Assembly (NCBI RefSeq): GCF_024346675.1 | Contig: NZ_AP024851.1 | Location: 62,001 to 126,000 of the forward strand | Length of the DNA: 64,000 nt | Source of the DNA: Photobacterium sanguinicancri | GTDB taxonomy: Bacteria; Pseudomonadota; Gammaproteobacteria; Enterobacterales; Vibrionaceae | Direction: 5' to 3' | Shown here: positions 1 to 9,132 of the stretch, piece by piece | How positions within the stretch are numbered: position 1 is the stretch's first letter | Layout of the letters: each line of letters starts with the position of its first letter | Notes under the pieces: generated by a model | What the model was told of the DNA's origin: nothing | Database searches by the model: none | The model's input: the letters and a program-made list of their open reading frames with translations, nothing else | Position numbers and translations under genes: made by a program

Positions 1-669
1 TCCAACTGGAGCTTCTTCTAAGGAGTTCAGCAGAGATTCTATTTGCTCTTCCAATTCTGAAACCCTTTGGTTTGAGTCACGTTGTGATTGTTCAGCTTCA
101 AATTTACGCTCGTCCAGCTCGTACTGTTTTTGTTGGATAGAAACAGCTTCTAATTGCGTTGCATTAGACTCCCTAGTGAGTTCGTTGGCCTCTGACTGTT
201 CTAAGTAGCTAGCGATGGTGAACACAAGGGTTAATACCAAGAGTAGTGTTTCGATTACTTTCTTGAGGTCTTTCTTTGGCAGGGACTTGATGTAGCTTTT
301 AAACTTAGCAAACCTTGGGTCTACTTCACTCAAGGCATCTGCTAACTCGTTAGCGGTGATCTCATCATTAGCCGCTTCAGTTACATACTCTTGGAACTCT
401 CTCAGACGTACAACATTGTCGAAGTTGCGTATCTCGTTCACCACCTCCCGTAACTGAAAGTTACCTTGTGAGTCGATATCCCAATCCTGCTGAATCGCCC
501 AAGACCCACAGCGCTCACATCGAACTCGTGTTCCTCGGACAGTAATGTTACTGGAGTTCCCACCTACGAAGACAGGATTGCGGCTAAGGAAGGTGTGCTC
601 ACAGGTAGGGTTCGTACATTTGGTTACCAAGAGGTCAGCTGCTTGGTTTTGTTCTGCGTGTGCGCTCAT
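1..669 (-). CDS. Partial gene: Cys-pair, single-TM, coiled-coil protein of unknown function
   Basis: An open frame runs from an ATG at 669 leftwards off the window edge, giving 223 visible residues without a stop; the C-terminus is missing. The N-terminal part has two cysteine pairs (C18/C23 and C51/C54) that could bind one zinc. A hydrophobic segment at about residues 137-156 looks like one membrane span. After it comes a highly charged Q/E/R-rich stretch (about 157-220) typical of a coiled coil. A purine-rich GAGAG lies just upstream of the ATG. I do not recognise the family; the layout suggests a membrane-anchored protein with a soluble zinc-binding head. Confidence 0.75.
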   Translation of the reverse strand, partial: MSAHAEQNQAADLLVTKCTNPTCEHTFLSRNPVFVGGNSSNITVRGTRVRCERCGSWAIQQDWDIDSQGNFQLREVVNEIRNFDNVVRLREFQEYVTEAANDEITANELADALSEVDPRFAKFKSYIKSLPKKDLKKVIETLLLVLTLVFTIASYLEQSEANELTRESNATQLEAVSIQQKQYELDERKFEAEQSQRDSNQRVSELEEQIESLLNSLEEAPVG

Positions 670-1297
670 GACTTACTCTCGTTGACTCATATTGTTACAT
701 ACTGCCACTTTAGAGATCGCTGCTCAACTGCTTGCATAAAAGGTTTGTTGGGTATCACACTTGCTAATCGTGCTCCTTTAGACGCCCTAGAAGTGGTACA
801 AATCTCGTAGTTGCCATATTATTAAGCAATTGAAATCAAATAGCTTATGCTTGGTATTTTGCAATCGAGAGTTCGAATCTCTAGATACTCTTTCTGTACT
901 TGTTTCGTGAGCTGTTAACTCACCTTTGTCCAAGGACGTGTTGACGTCGCTCTCGACAAACTGAATTGTAATAAAGCTGATACGCAGATTGAGAAAAAGT
1001 ACAGCCATTTACTTATCTCTATACAATATTTTTGTATATACAGTGTGAAACAGCAGTAATGCTAAGCTGTAGAGTGCTCTTTTACTTTAATAAAGCAGCT
1101 TAGCCATTATTCGAGCTTTCTGAGGTGGGAACCGAATCGGAGGACGGTAGTACCCATATGTTTATATTGTACGTCTGCAGTGCTTGCTCGTGTCTTTCCT
1201 CAAAATCGGTTAGCTCACTTTGAGTTTTAGGTTAAATAGTCTGTAGTCGTAATGTCAGGCCGTTGAGGTACCTAGAGCTATTATTTCGTGAACATCA
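670..1297. other. 628-bp intergenic stretch with one tRNA T-arm-like motif
   Basis: No convincing gene is seen here. At 866-882 the plus strand reads like a tRNA T-arm (stem, loop TTCGAAT, stem) but no anticodon arm, acceptor stem or CCA can be assembled around it, so it is at most a tRNA fragment. The weak open frames have no ribosome binding site. Confidence 0.5.
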
Positions 1298-1681
1298 TTA
1301 ACTGCTTTTTTTGCGAAATGCCAATTCCGCTTTGAATATTTCAATCCTCCAGCGAGGCTGATTTTTTTGTGTCTGAATAATGGCTTCAATGTGATCGGTA
1401 TCAAGAGTTTTTAGAGGCTTGAATTCGACAGGTTGATTACCGTCTTTACCTCGTGTTCCCCAAAAGAAACCTTGCCTAACTTCATAATGAGGCGCATCAG
1501 AGTAGATGGATAGCTCCTCAAATGGCTCGGTATTAACGTTGCGTCGTAGCTCATCCGTACCCCCGTCTACCATATAGGTCTCTCCATTCTTATCAACGTA
1601 AGTGACATAATCGTGACGATGTTGGCTAATCAAGATTGTCTCGTCAGGGGTTTTAATTCGGTTTAGTACTATATGTTTCAT
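1298..1681 (-). CDS. Hypothetical protein (127 aa)
   Basis: The ATG at 1681 is preceded by GAGG at good spacing. The product is a soluble, charged protein with a YVDKNGETYMVDGG segment near residue 28 and an aromatic-rich middle (EVRQGFFWGTRG), ending in a basic tail. No signal peptide or membrane span is visible. It resembles the small uncharacterised proteins found in phage and accessory DNA, but I cannot assign a function. It is probably co-transcribed behind the 81-residue gene that ends 68 bp upstream. Confidence 0.65.
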   Translation of the reverse strand: MKHIVLNRIKTPDETILISQHRHDYVTYVDKNGETYMVDGGTDELRRNVNTEPFEELSIYSDAPHYEVRQGFFWGTRGKDGNQPVEFKPLKTLDTDHIEAIIQTQKNQPRWRIEIFKAELAFRKKSS

Positions 1682-1749
1682 GTGAGAGCCTCGCTTAATT
1701 TGCGGTCGTATTGGGTTCGATTATCTAGAGCTACCTTAGATTGGTGCTG

Positions 1750-1995
1750 TTAATCGCCTTCTCGAACACAGGTATCCTGGCTCATACCCTTCGGCCTCGA
1801 TTCTTCATCACCAAATGTAAGATAAAGATGGTTTGGTTTTGAAAAATTGCCGATGGTGCAGATGCCCCAAGACCAGCAGTCGCTATAGTCTTTATCTTGC
1901 TCTTGCATCATCTCGAGTTCGGCTTCTAACAGTTCGTGAATCGCCTCAATATATCTTGGTGTTAATTTGATTTGGTGGTTGTGATATCTAGCCAT
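1750..1995 (-). CDS. Hypothetical protein (81 aa)
   Basis: The ATG at 1995 has GGAG in a good position, so a real small gene is likely. The protein starts with a basic segment and an acidic helix (residues 15-40, rich in Glu), followed by a Trp/Cys-containing middle (DCWSWGIC). It shows no membrane span. It lies just upstream of, and in the same direction as, the 127-residue gene, suggesting a two-gene unit. Family unknown. Confidence 0.6.
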   Translation of the reverse strand: MARYHNHQIKLTPRYIEAIHELLEAELEMMQEQDKDYSDCWSWGICTIGNFSKPNHLYLTFGDEESRPKGMSQDTCVREGD

Positions 1996-2084
1996 TTGAC
2001 TCCAACCTCATAAATTAGCTCTATACTGTTTTTATATACAGTATTGCTCCGATTTGAAAAATAGCAAATTGATGGAGGGCTAGT

Positions 2085-2483
2085 ATGGATATACCCAATA
2101 TTTTAAATCTTGAGCATGAACTAAGAGTACCTACTGGTTTCGATTTAACGCTGGTGATGCATGAGTACGGGCTTTATGTCAGCCAAAGTCAGCTCATTAC
2201 ACATTGGTATAGCTTTCGTCTGTTGGCTCTATCCGTCGCCTTTTATCGAGATGAAGAGGTTAGAAGGGTTATGTATTCGCTCCCCAAGCAATCGGACTTG
2301 TTTAGCCTCCAATGTGCATTTCAATTGTGTGTACACCAAACCTGCAGTGATGGATTTAAACCGTCGAAGGTTCAGTTCTCGTATTCTTTCGTTAATGACG
2401 ATGATGCACGTGAAACTATTGATGAATTTTGGCTACAGCTGTTGAAGCAGGTGAAGTGCTTAGAAGGATTGCGACGAGCGTAG
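2085..2483 (+). CDS. Hypothetical protein (132 aa)
   Basis: The start at 2085 is supported by a strong GGAGG about 6 bases upstream. The product is a mixed alpha/beta soluble protein with an acidic C-terminal third (FVNDDDARETIDEFW). It is divergent from the two-gene unit at 1298-1995, with about 90 bp between the start codons, so the two probably share a promoter region. No family recognised. Confidence 0.6.
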   Translation: MDIPNILNLEHELRVPTGFDLTLVMHEYGLYVSQSQLITHWYSFRLLALSVAFYRDEEVRRVMYSLPKQSDLFSLQCAFQLCVHQTCSDGFKPSKVQFSYSFVNDDDARETIDEFWLQLLKQVKCLEGLRRA

Positions 2484-2537
2484 GGGAGAAGCGTTCACTG
2501 TTTTGTATGTTCGAGCTAAATGTGAAGTGAGGCAAAG

Positions 2538-2762
2538 ATGAAAATTAAAGAAGCGTTGATTGCATTTGGTATGACGAGCCTACTCGTTATGAGCATCAAT
2601 ATCGTTCTTAATTCAATCATTCTCGTTGTTGTATGGAATGGCCTGGTGTCCAGTATTCATCCCACCTTACCTGATTTGAGCTTCTTTAATGCTGTTGGAG
2701 TGATAGCTGTCACTTATATTGTGCGGGGTAAATTATCGATCAAGGTTAGCTTTTCTAGATAA
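2538..2762 (+). CDS. Small membrane protein (74 aa)
   Basis: The ATG at 2538 follows GAGG. The protein has one clear hydrophobic segment (residues about 10-34) and a second weaker one (about 50-63), so it is likely a small inner-membrane protein with two spans. It follows the 132-residue gene by 54 bp on the same strand. Function unknown. Confidence 0.55.
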   Translation: MKIKEALIAFGMTSLLVMSINIVLNSIILVVVWNGLVSSIHPTLPDLSFFNAVGVIAVTYIVRGKLSIKVSFSR

Positions 2763-2860
2763 CTTGCAACGGCCCTAAGTGAACTCTAGAACTACGACAT
2801 TTACCTTCAAAACCGTGATGCTATCAAGCAATCGTAAGTAAAAAGGGGCGAGTACTCGCT

Positions 2861-2909
2861 TTCGGTGTGAAAAGTGCGGTTTTCTGAAAATATTCGGTGT
2901 AAAAAGTGC
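2861..2909 (+). repeat. 17-bp direct repeat pair
   Basis: Two copies of TTCGGTGTRAAAAGTGC lie at 2861-2877 and 2893-2909, 32 bp apart start to start, with one mismatch. They lie between convergent genes and are followed at 2941-2983 by an imperfect inverted repeat (arms near 2941-2957 and 2968-2983). They could be a binding site pair or the remnant of a recombination site; nothing in the sequence decides this. Confidence 0.5.
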
Positions 2910-3031
2910 CATGAGTTAAAAATCAGACTGTAACGATTCTGGACAGAAACGTTTTAGGTGTGCTGCTCTAAACCGTTTCGTCCTGATTAGAAAAAGTATC
3001 TTGAAACTTTAGTCGTTTGTTATGCTCGTGC

Positions 3032-3382
3032 TCATAAAAATTGAAGAACTAAACAAGCTATAAACGCTGGCAGACCAGCGATGAAGAAAACCAAGCCTGT
3101 CTGGTAGTTCATTCGATAGTGCTCGCGTTCGTCTTTTTCGAAATCGTGTCCCTCTACCATTTTGTAGACTTTATCTGTTCTAGTGTCATCGAACCGAGTC
3201 GTCTTACTATGGATGCCACCTTCCCACATTAGCTTCGCTAAAACCCATATGACGATGACAACAAAGAAAAGAAAGTCGACCAATTGTGTCGTAGCAAAGA
3301 ATGGAACAAACTGGGCTAGAGCGACAACAACAAGAGCCGCTAATAGGTTAATTAGAACAACTTTTTTGAGTAAATCTAGCAA
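3032..3382 (-). CDS. Small multi-span membrane protein; TTG start
   Basis: The longest frame begins with GTG at 3388, but that codon overlaps the AGGAGG ribosome binding site at 3393-3388. A TTG at 3382-3380 lies 5 bases after AGGAGG and is the likelier start, giving 116 residues. The protein has hydrophobic segments at about residues 6-24, 33-50 and 96-114, separated by a charged loop. No family recognised. Confidence 0.65.
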   Translation of the reverse strand: MLDLLKKVVLINLLAALVVVALAQFVPFFATTQLVDFLFFVVIVIWVLAKLMWEGGIHSKTTRFDDTRTDKVYKMVEGHDFEKDEREHYRMNYQTGLVFFIAGLPAFIACLVLQFL

Positions 3383-3388
3383 AATCAC

Positions 3389-4039
3389 CTCCTAGATCAT
3401 TGCTTTATAGACGGACTTTTTCCGTCTATGTTGCTGCCATTTATTATAAAACTCAACGGGTATCAACCTGTTATGTGAATCGGCATATAATTGCGGGGTC
3501 GAATTACGGAAAAATTCCGTATAAGAGAACAAAGTACGGATTAGATTAACTTGGTCTATTGGTGTACTGCTCAGATGTTCCGTGTGCAGGTTCTGTGAAG
3601 GTTTGGGGCACTTCTGAGTTACGATGTGCCAATTGTGAAGTTTCTGGACAAAATCGTGCCAGTGATGAGGCTGGCACGAAACGGGATGAAACTGCGCCAA
3701 ATTTTAGCTGTTAGAGCCATAACCGTTTGTATGGAGTCTTTTTGTTAAAATTAAAAGCTTATTGCTTACTCACTTTCGCGTCTGCCTCCAGTGATAGAGT
3801 GAGTTGCGTTTAGGCTCGGAATCTTCTGTTTTTTGTTAATTTAGATTGGGCGAATGAGGTAGACAACTTTGTTGCTTGAGAGCATTGACTGCTAACGCGG
3901 TCTGAATAGACCTATAACGTTGTGATAATGGACTCTATTAGGCCCTAGAATAAACCACAGGGCGAATAACTTACGCAGTGTTTCGCCTATAGCGAGAAGG
4001 ATAAAGGAAATTAGGTGATTGAAGTATAATAAAGAGAGC
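3389..4039. other. 651-bp stretch without a convincing gene; holds a 52-bp repeat
   Basis: An open frame on the minus strand at 3392-3700 is present but overlaps a dispersed repeat and a perfect 8-bp stem hairpin (CGTGCCAG/CTGGCACG at about 3655-3678), has odd composition and lacks a clear ribosome binding site. I regard the region as non-coding repeat DNA. Confidence 0.5.
3602..3653 (-). repeat. 52-bp dispersed repeat, copy A
   Basis: Read on the minus strand, this segment matches 16750-16801 with about four mismatches. It contains an internal hairpin with arms GGCAC.../...GTGCC. The two copies are in opposite orientation and about 13.1 kb apart, on either side of the Tn7-like operon. Similarity stops abruptly outside the 52 bp, as expected for a small mobile or recombination-site repeat rather than a gene duplication. 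Confidence 0.7.
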
Positions 4040-4144
4040 TTAGGTTAGTGGGCCTACCGAGGCCAAAAAGCTTGCCCCCAGTGCCAACGCTACATCAGCG
4101 ACTGAAGCAACCACATATTTTGCGTACATTTTTGCTTTCCCCAT
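4040..4144 (-). CDS. Small hydrophobic peptide (34 aa)
   Basis: An ATG at 4144 is preceded by a near-ideal AAGGAGGG eight bases upstream, which argues for translation. The peptide is MGKAKMYAKYV followed by an Ala/Val/Leu-rich stretch, compatible with a short membrane-inserted or amphipathic peptide. A longer reading of the same frame from 4300 has no ribosome binding site and is less likely. No homologue recognised. Confidence 0.4.
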   Translation of the reverse strand: MGKAKMYAKYVVASVADVALALGASFLASVGPLT

Positions 4145-4784
4145 ATTGCTACCCTCCTTGCCCGGATTTTGGCCAGGCTCCAATGTTGTTAGTACACGAT
4201 TCTTCACATAAGAACAAACGATCAACAAAGTAACGGCAGCTGAGGACAAGACAAGATGGGCAGGATTTGAACCCACACCACTAACCACTAACCTAAGCAC
4301 TCGAAATCAAGATAAATATAACACGATAAACAAGATTTACAATGGGATAGCAATGATATCTATTGGTAATTAGTACAGATATGGCCACTACACCTACCTC
4401 TTATCGCTTCACCATACCACTACATAGAGCTATAAAAAGTAGCTCCCAGCTCAGAATTCACTGCGCTGCTTAGTACATCCTTCCGTTCACCTCTTTGACC
4501 AAAAATTCCCTCAACTCTGTGATTTAGTTCACGTCACACTGCACAGAATAATCCATGCTTATGAGTTAATAGGCATAGTGAAAATGATACTCACAATAAG
4601 TCGACTCAAGCTTGGGTAAAGTCAACGTTATGGCTATCACGTATGGTTCTGTCGTAAAACGAAATCACACTCTCTCTAATTGGTTAGCTCATTAAGTGGA
4701 CGTGATTGCTTGTCGTGAACAGCGATTTAACGCGGCTGCATTTGGTTCAAGAAACAAAACTTTTAGCTAATATAAGGGATTAAC
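4145..4784. other. 640-bp intergenic stretch with a tRNA T-arm-like motif
   Basis: At about 4259-4285 the minus strand reads like a tRNA T-arm (GTGGG, TTCAAAT, CCTGC) but the rest of a tRNA cannot be folded. Otherwise I see only AT-rich DNA and, at the end, AAGGG serving the gene at 4785. Confidence 0.45.
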
Positions 4785-6755
4785 ATGAAAAAATCTGTTC
4801 TGATATGTTCCAGTCTAATCGCTGCTTTATTCGTTATCTACATCAGTTTTGAAGGCGTCACGGCACTAGTTAACAAGCTAATGCCGCCTTTAGATACATA
4901 CTCGGTACGAAAGGCATCAGTAGACAATAACTTGCAAAAATTAAAGGACAATCGGTTTAGTCCAGAACTTTGGGTTTCCATTTCAAAAGATGACTTTGTG
5001 GCGATTGCTGATGAAAGCATTCAAAAATCAAGAGCTATGGATAAGATACAGCAACTTGATATTGAAGGGCTGTCAGATATCTTTATCAAAGACTATAAAC
5101 TGAAGCTCGTAGAGCAAGGTATTGAGATAAATATTGATGCTACTGTGACGATAGATGCTCTTGAACTTCCTGTTTATGCATATTTGAAAGGGCTTCTTAC
5201 GGTCGATCCTGGCATCAACAAAATCGCTCTGCGGCCTTCAATTCACAGCTTACAATTGGAAGCTGTGAACAAATTTAGCGACCGTATTATTAGATTTAAA
5301 GGCGTAGATGAACCGGTTATCTCCTCTATATCGTCTGTACTAGATTTATTCATTGATAACATTAATGGCATGTTTTTGTCTGACCCTATACCAGTCCGGC
5401 TTGACCTTGATTTCTTCGAGCCTATCAAATGGTCTGAATTAGAAAATGTACCACCGAATATAACGGTCAGCGGTGACAGTTTAGACTTAAACCCGCAACG
5501 GGTAGACATGGCATTTATCATGACTCCCAAAAACTTAAATGTCATCGCGTCTACTGTGAGTAAGGGATCCGAGAACGCTCCATTGGAAGCCCAATCCGGT
5601 ATAACTGTGGAAGATTTTTCTCAACGATATAATGAGTTAATTAGTCAGGCTGAGTTAACCCTCAAAGATAAATTTGGGCTCACAAAGCAACTGAGATCAA
5701 GTACTACTATTGCAGCTATCGAGAAAAGGGCTGTGTCAGGCTTGATTAACAGAAATCTCGCACATCTCGATTTGAAAATTGCAGCTAAACACATTCTCGA
5801 TGTTAAAGATGGCTTTGAGGAGAAAGTCAGAATTGCTGACCGCCTAGAACTTCCTAACTGCTCTGGACTGCGTAGACCTTTTGAAGGGGATAGTTGCGAC
5901 TATTCCTGCAGTTATTCTAGTATGTGCGATGGATACGATTGTGGATGGCGCCATCCTGACGAATGCATTGCAGAGGCTGCATGCAAAGCAGAAAGAGAAA
6001 CAAGAAGAATCAATTGTCAACGCCGTAAAGCCCAATGTAAAGTTGATAGGGAGTCGGAAAGAGTAATTAATGACACAGAAAATGAGATACGCGTTGCAAA
6101 ATGCAAGACAATCCGAGAAGCAATACGTATCGGAGATCAAGCACTAGAGGTTGTAGAAGTTAAAGGGCATTACAAGATAGAAAACAGTCAAATTGTGGCA
6201 AATCTTAGAAGCTTAGCTGTATCAGATGCATTAACAAAAGCAACTATACATGGTGCGATTCAAGTATCAGTCGATAGCAACCTTGACGTAGATGTAAATC
6301 CCGAGGGCCTAGGGCATATCGCTTGCGTGTTCAACTTCAACCAAGAACTAGATACTCATGCGGAATATAACAACCCGAGCCAACTTGTAGTTGGTGACAT
6401 GTCGTTTGTGAATAGCGCAAATAAGTTAAAGCTGGTGATTACGACTAGAGAGTTGGAGCTTCAGGACATAGAGTTGAGTCCTGCTCCTTATAAACAACTG
6501 GTAACTGACCCAAAATTTGCGCTTAACTGCAGCTTCCTAACTATGGCCATGCCTGTTTTAGCCGGCGCTGATCTGTTGAACAAGGAGTTAATCACAAAAG
6601 GCGACCCAAATAACGAGCTTCAAACTATGTTTGGGCGGGCAAATTACACAGTCGAAAGTGAGGAGTTATCAATATCTATTAAACCGATAGAGTTAGGTAT
6701 GGATCGCTCTCTTTCACCTAGTGTTGGCGAGAAAGCTATATACTTTACTCTATAG
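4785..6755 (+). CDS. Large exported protein with a Cys-rich insert, unknown function (656 aa)
   Basis: AAGGG six bases before the ATG sets the start. Residues 1-30 form a signal peptide or single N-terminal anchor. The bulk is predicted periplasmic: residues about 60-350 and 450-656 are beta-rich with repeated amphipathic segments. Between about 358 and 440 lies an insertion with at least ten cysteines, followed by a strongly charged helical run (ACKAERETRRINCQRRKAQCK). That arrangement suggests disulfide bonds and a coiled coil. I do not recognise a family. It appears monocistronic and ends just before a hairpin terminator. Confidence 0.8.
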   Translation: MKKSVLICSSLIAALFVIYISFEGVTALVNKLMPPLDTYSVRKASVDNNLQKLKDNRFSPELWVSISKDDFVAIADESIQKSRAMDKIQQLDIEGLSDIFIKDYKLKLVEQGIEINIDATVTIDALELPVYAYLKGLLTVDPGINKIALRPSIHSLQLEAVNKFSDRIIRFKGVDEPVISSISSVLDLFIDNINGMFLSDPIPVRLDLDFFEPIKWSELENVPPNITVSGDSLDLNPQRVDMAFIMTPKNLNVIASTVSKGSENAPLEAQSGITVEDFSQRYNELISQAELTLKDKFGLTKQLRSSTTIAAIEKRAVSGLINRNLAHLDLKIAAKHILDVKDGFEEKVRIADRLELPNCSGLRRPFEGDSCDYSCSYSSMCDGYDCGWRHPDECIAEAACKAERETRRINCQRRKAQCKVDRESERVINDTENEIRVAKCKTIREAIRIGDQALEVVEVKGHYKIENSQIVANLRSLAVSDALTKATIHGAIQVSVDSNLDVDVNPEGLGHIACVFNFNQELDTHAEYNNPSQLVVGDMSFVNSANKLKLVITTRELELQDIELSPAPYKQLVTDPKFALNCSFLTMAMPVLAGADLLNKELITKGDPNNELQTMFGRANYTVESEELSISIKPIELGMDRSLSPSVGEKAIYFTL

Positions 6756-6810
6756 TGAGCAAGGCTAGTACCAGTAGATAACTATTAAACCAAATATGTA
6801 CCTATCAAAA

Positions 6811-6830
6811 AGGGAGCCCAAAGGCTCCCT
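6811..6830 (-). terminator. Hairpin terminator between convergent units
   Basis: An 8-bp stem AGGGAGCC/GGCTCCCT with loop CAAA lies between the gene ending at 6755 and leftward DNA. The A-run on its left side becomes a U-run for minus-strand transcripts, so it terminates best leftwards and may also protect the 3' end of the rightward transcript. Confidence 0.7.
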
Positions 6831-6868
6831 TGATTACTAATAACTTATTTTGTTGATAGTAGGAAAAT

Positions 6869-7174
6869 TCAGGTATTGTGCTTCCCAATCACCCGATCCA
6901 ATTCATTCAGCATCGCTTTAGGCAAACGACCAGACTCATTCGAGAAATTCCGTCCCTTCACCCGTTTGCGGACATAAACGCCTTTGGTCTCAAAGTCGGC
7001 GATAGGGGTGTCCATAGCCTTGTCGCTATCCTTCTTCGCCGCGGCAATTTTCAGCTCGCATTTCACAGCGTTGATCAGGGCATCCTTTTGCTCATCATAG
7101 CTCTGTTCAGGCTGAACATTGACAGAGGCAACGCTGATTTTCTTGATGAAAGCCGTCAGGCCTTTGCTGTCTAT
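6869..7174 (-). pseudogene. C-terminal remnant of an unidentified gene
   Basis: A reading frame of about 101 codons is open from just after a TAG at 7177-7175 down to a TGA at 6871. It has protein-like composition throughout, with a Lys/Asp-rich helical region and a basic end (VYVRKRVKGRNF...), but there is no ATG or ribosome binding site at its upstream end. Codon use is more GC-rich than in neighbouring genes (GCC GCG GCG). It is best read as the truncated 3' end of a gene from another source. Product not recognised. Confidence 0.5.
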
Positions 7175-7395
7175 CTAACACTCATGTCCCGAGTCATTAG
7201 GTATAGTAAGTCAATACGCGATGAACAACATACGAGTCATACGAGTGAGTCTTTACTCTAACTAGAAAAGGGGCAAAGGTGTGTTACGCCCCCTCAGGAG
7301 TGCACAACCAGGACTGACTCAGTGATGGGAGTAAAAGACACAAAACATTATCTTTGGTATCTCAACCATATTGTGAAGTGCCTTATCAGCCTCAA

Positions 7396-8607
7396 CTAGA
7401 CGAGTACTTTTGCGCCGGGTATGTATCCGCCAGCTTTAGCTATCTGCTTCTTTAATTCGTAATGAGAATCTTGTGGCAGTCCACACCACTTTCTAACTTC
7501 CTCAATTTGCCGGAATAAATCCAACGGATTAATGTTAGTGATTACAGCTGCCCTGTCTTTTGAAGCGATATCAGAAAGCTGATTAATATCAAGACTTGCT
7601 TTATATTCATTATCAATATCCGGATCTATTAAGCGAATAATCATTGATGGTGCTAAGTGTATTAATAGGTGGTAGTTCATATTGTCACTTAAATACAACT
7701 CACAGCATACATTCCCCCAAAAATCAGGGAAATGGAAACTCTCACCTGAGATATAGTCAAGATCTTCATATTCATCAAACATGCGGCCGTTAAGATCGCT
7801 GTAATGTTCTTTTTTGCCGAAGAGCTCTTTCGACGCCTGATTTATAGGGCTATGTTCATCAAGTCTTGAATTTTGCATAAACAATAAACAACTGCCTATC
7901 AGGACAACTGGTGTGATATCCTTGAGTGGATTCAAATTGACCGGCTCACCGCTGGCAAAGCAATAATTATCTACTTGACTGCTCAAGATCCAAAGCAAAT
8001 ATAGCCCGTGAAAAACCCTGAACTCTTTAATATAAAGGCCGTTCATTTTAAAACATTCGCGCTCTTGCCAACCTTCCCCACACCTGTCGTTTTTCCAATC
8101 AAAATAACGTCCATTTTCTTGATGTAAATGGTCTTTATATTGAACGCACACGGCACAGAATTCTTCTGAACGGATTAGCTCGTTAATCCTAGCAATAGTG
8201 AGTGCTCTTTTAGCATCCGGTTCGCTACAGTCAAACGTCCCTGGCTCTAAGTAACTGTGCTTGCACACCTGATTGATATAGCTCTCTTTGTTAAAGGTTT
8301 CTATCAAATTCCGAAAGAATCGGTTTTCGGTGACAGGGCGAAACAACTCAAAAAAAGTATCTAAGCTATCGTAAACTTCGACTGTTTCAAAGCGACCAGA
8401 ATTACGACGCGGGGCACCACATAGATCAACAATCCTTTCCATTAATGACGGAGAGATAGTACCGGCACCGTTTTTCATCTCACTCAATCGACTTTCTTCC
8501 AAGCCTAGTTTAGTGGCTAAATCCTTTTGGTTTTTACCTAGGCTTTTAAAGTTAGCAATCGCATGATTTATCCAAAGTATAGTGTCGTGTTTAGTCAATT
8601 TCTGCAT
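7396..8607 (-). CDS. XRE-family DNA-binding protein with a large unknown C-terminal domain (403 aa)
   Basis: The ATG at 8607 follows GGAG. Residues about 25-65 form a Cro/C1-type helix-turn-helix (NQKDLATKLGLEESRLSEMKNG...). The remaining 330 residues are Cys- and aromatic-rich and unfamiliar, with a possible metal-binding set of cysteines and histidines around residues 115-200. The gene is isolated. The upstream DNA carries tandem TAATTA-centred palindromes, consistent with autoregulation. It could regulate neighbouring mobile genes or act as a ligand-sensing repressor; function is inferred only from the HTH. Confidence 0.75.
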   Translation of the reverse strand: MQKLTKHDTILWINHAIANFKSLGKNQKDLATKLGLEESRLSEMKNGAGTISPSLMERIVDLCGAPRRNSGRFETVEVYDSLDTFFELFRPVTENRFFRNLIETFNKESYINQVCKHSYLEPGTFDCSEPDAKRALTIARINELIRSEEFCAVCVQYKDHLHQENGRYFDWKNDRCGEGWQERECFKMNGLYIKEFRVFHGLYLLWILSSQVDNYCFASGEPVNLNPLKDITPVVLIGSCLLFMQNSRLDEHSPINQASKELFGKKEHYSDLNGRMFDEYEDLDYISGESFHFPDFWGNVCCELYLSDNMNYHLLIHLAPSMIIRLIDPDIDNEYKASLDINQLSDIASKDRAAVITNINPLDLFRQIEEVRKWCGLPQDSHYELKKQIAKAGGYIPGAKVLV

Positions 8608-8660
8608 AGTTCTTCTCCGTTAGTGAGTACGGAAATTACTCTAAACAATACGATCGCAGA

Positions 8661-8700
8661 TGTAATTACAAATATCATGTAATTATTCGTAATTAATTAC
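8661..8700. promoter_or_regulatory. Candidate operator cluster of the XRE regulator
   Basis: Three related sites lie 54-93 bp upstream of the XRE start: TGTAATTACA (8661-8670, perfect palindrome), TGTAATTATT (8679-8688) and GTAATTAATTAC (8689-8700, perfect palindrome). Clustering directly upstream of a helix-turn-helix gene suggests autorepression. Assignment is inferred from position and symmetry. Confidence 0.5.
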
Positions 8701-8976
8701 AGGCCTGATGATAATCGAAGTTAAATGAAGAAATGTCTATTAAATTCAAGTGGTTAAATTTAATTCATGTAAGGGTGAACACTAGTAATGCTGAATGTCA
8801 TAAGACTATTATTCTGTGAATAAAGTGGCGAAGGCGCTACGGGTACGATACTGAGATAGCGTCTCACGCACGTTTTTACTAAAAGCGAGTCTGAAACGGC
8901 ACTGCTACAAAACCACCAAATCCTGCGCTGCGATTAGGAGAATGAGCTAGGTCAGATTGATTGGATTGGCCTATTA

Positions 8977-9132
8977 TTACTCAGAGCTAACCCAATCTAC
9001 GGCTTCGTCGAAGTGTAAGTCATCGCTATCATGAAAGGCTTCAATTTATCACCACTCGACCAGCTGCTGAGCTGCTCTTACTTGGTGAAGCTTTACCGGC
9101 TTATGTGTTTCCATATTGCTCAGCTTAGACAT
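8977..9132 (-). pseudogene. Possible broken small gene
   Basis: An ATG at 9132 with AGGAAAGG upstream starts MSKLSNMETHKPVKLHQVRAA-type sequence for 27 codons, then meets adjacent TGA and TAA. The same frame continues with plausible protein sequence (IEAFHDSDDLHFDEAVDW) for 22 more codons to a TAA at 8977. Either a 27-residue peptide is made or a roughly 50-residue gene has been interrupted. The rest of the 870-bp gap between 8608 and 9477 shows no gene. Confidence 0.3.

Noticed and set aside
866..882. tRNA gene suggested by a T-arm motif
   Set aside because: No D-arm, anticodon arm, acceptor stem or CCA can be built around it.
787..1008. Open frame of 73 codons on the minus strand
   Set aside because: No ribosome binding site, and it overlaps the T-arm-like motif; composition is not protein-like.
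3392..3700. 102-codon open frame
   Set aside because: Its sequence is largely the 52-bp repeat and a hairpin, with no start signal.
4255..4290. tRNA gene on the minus strand suggested by TTCAAAT T-arm
   Set aside because: Only the T-arm is present; the upstream sequence does not fold into the remaining arms.
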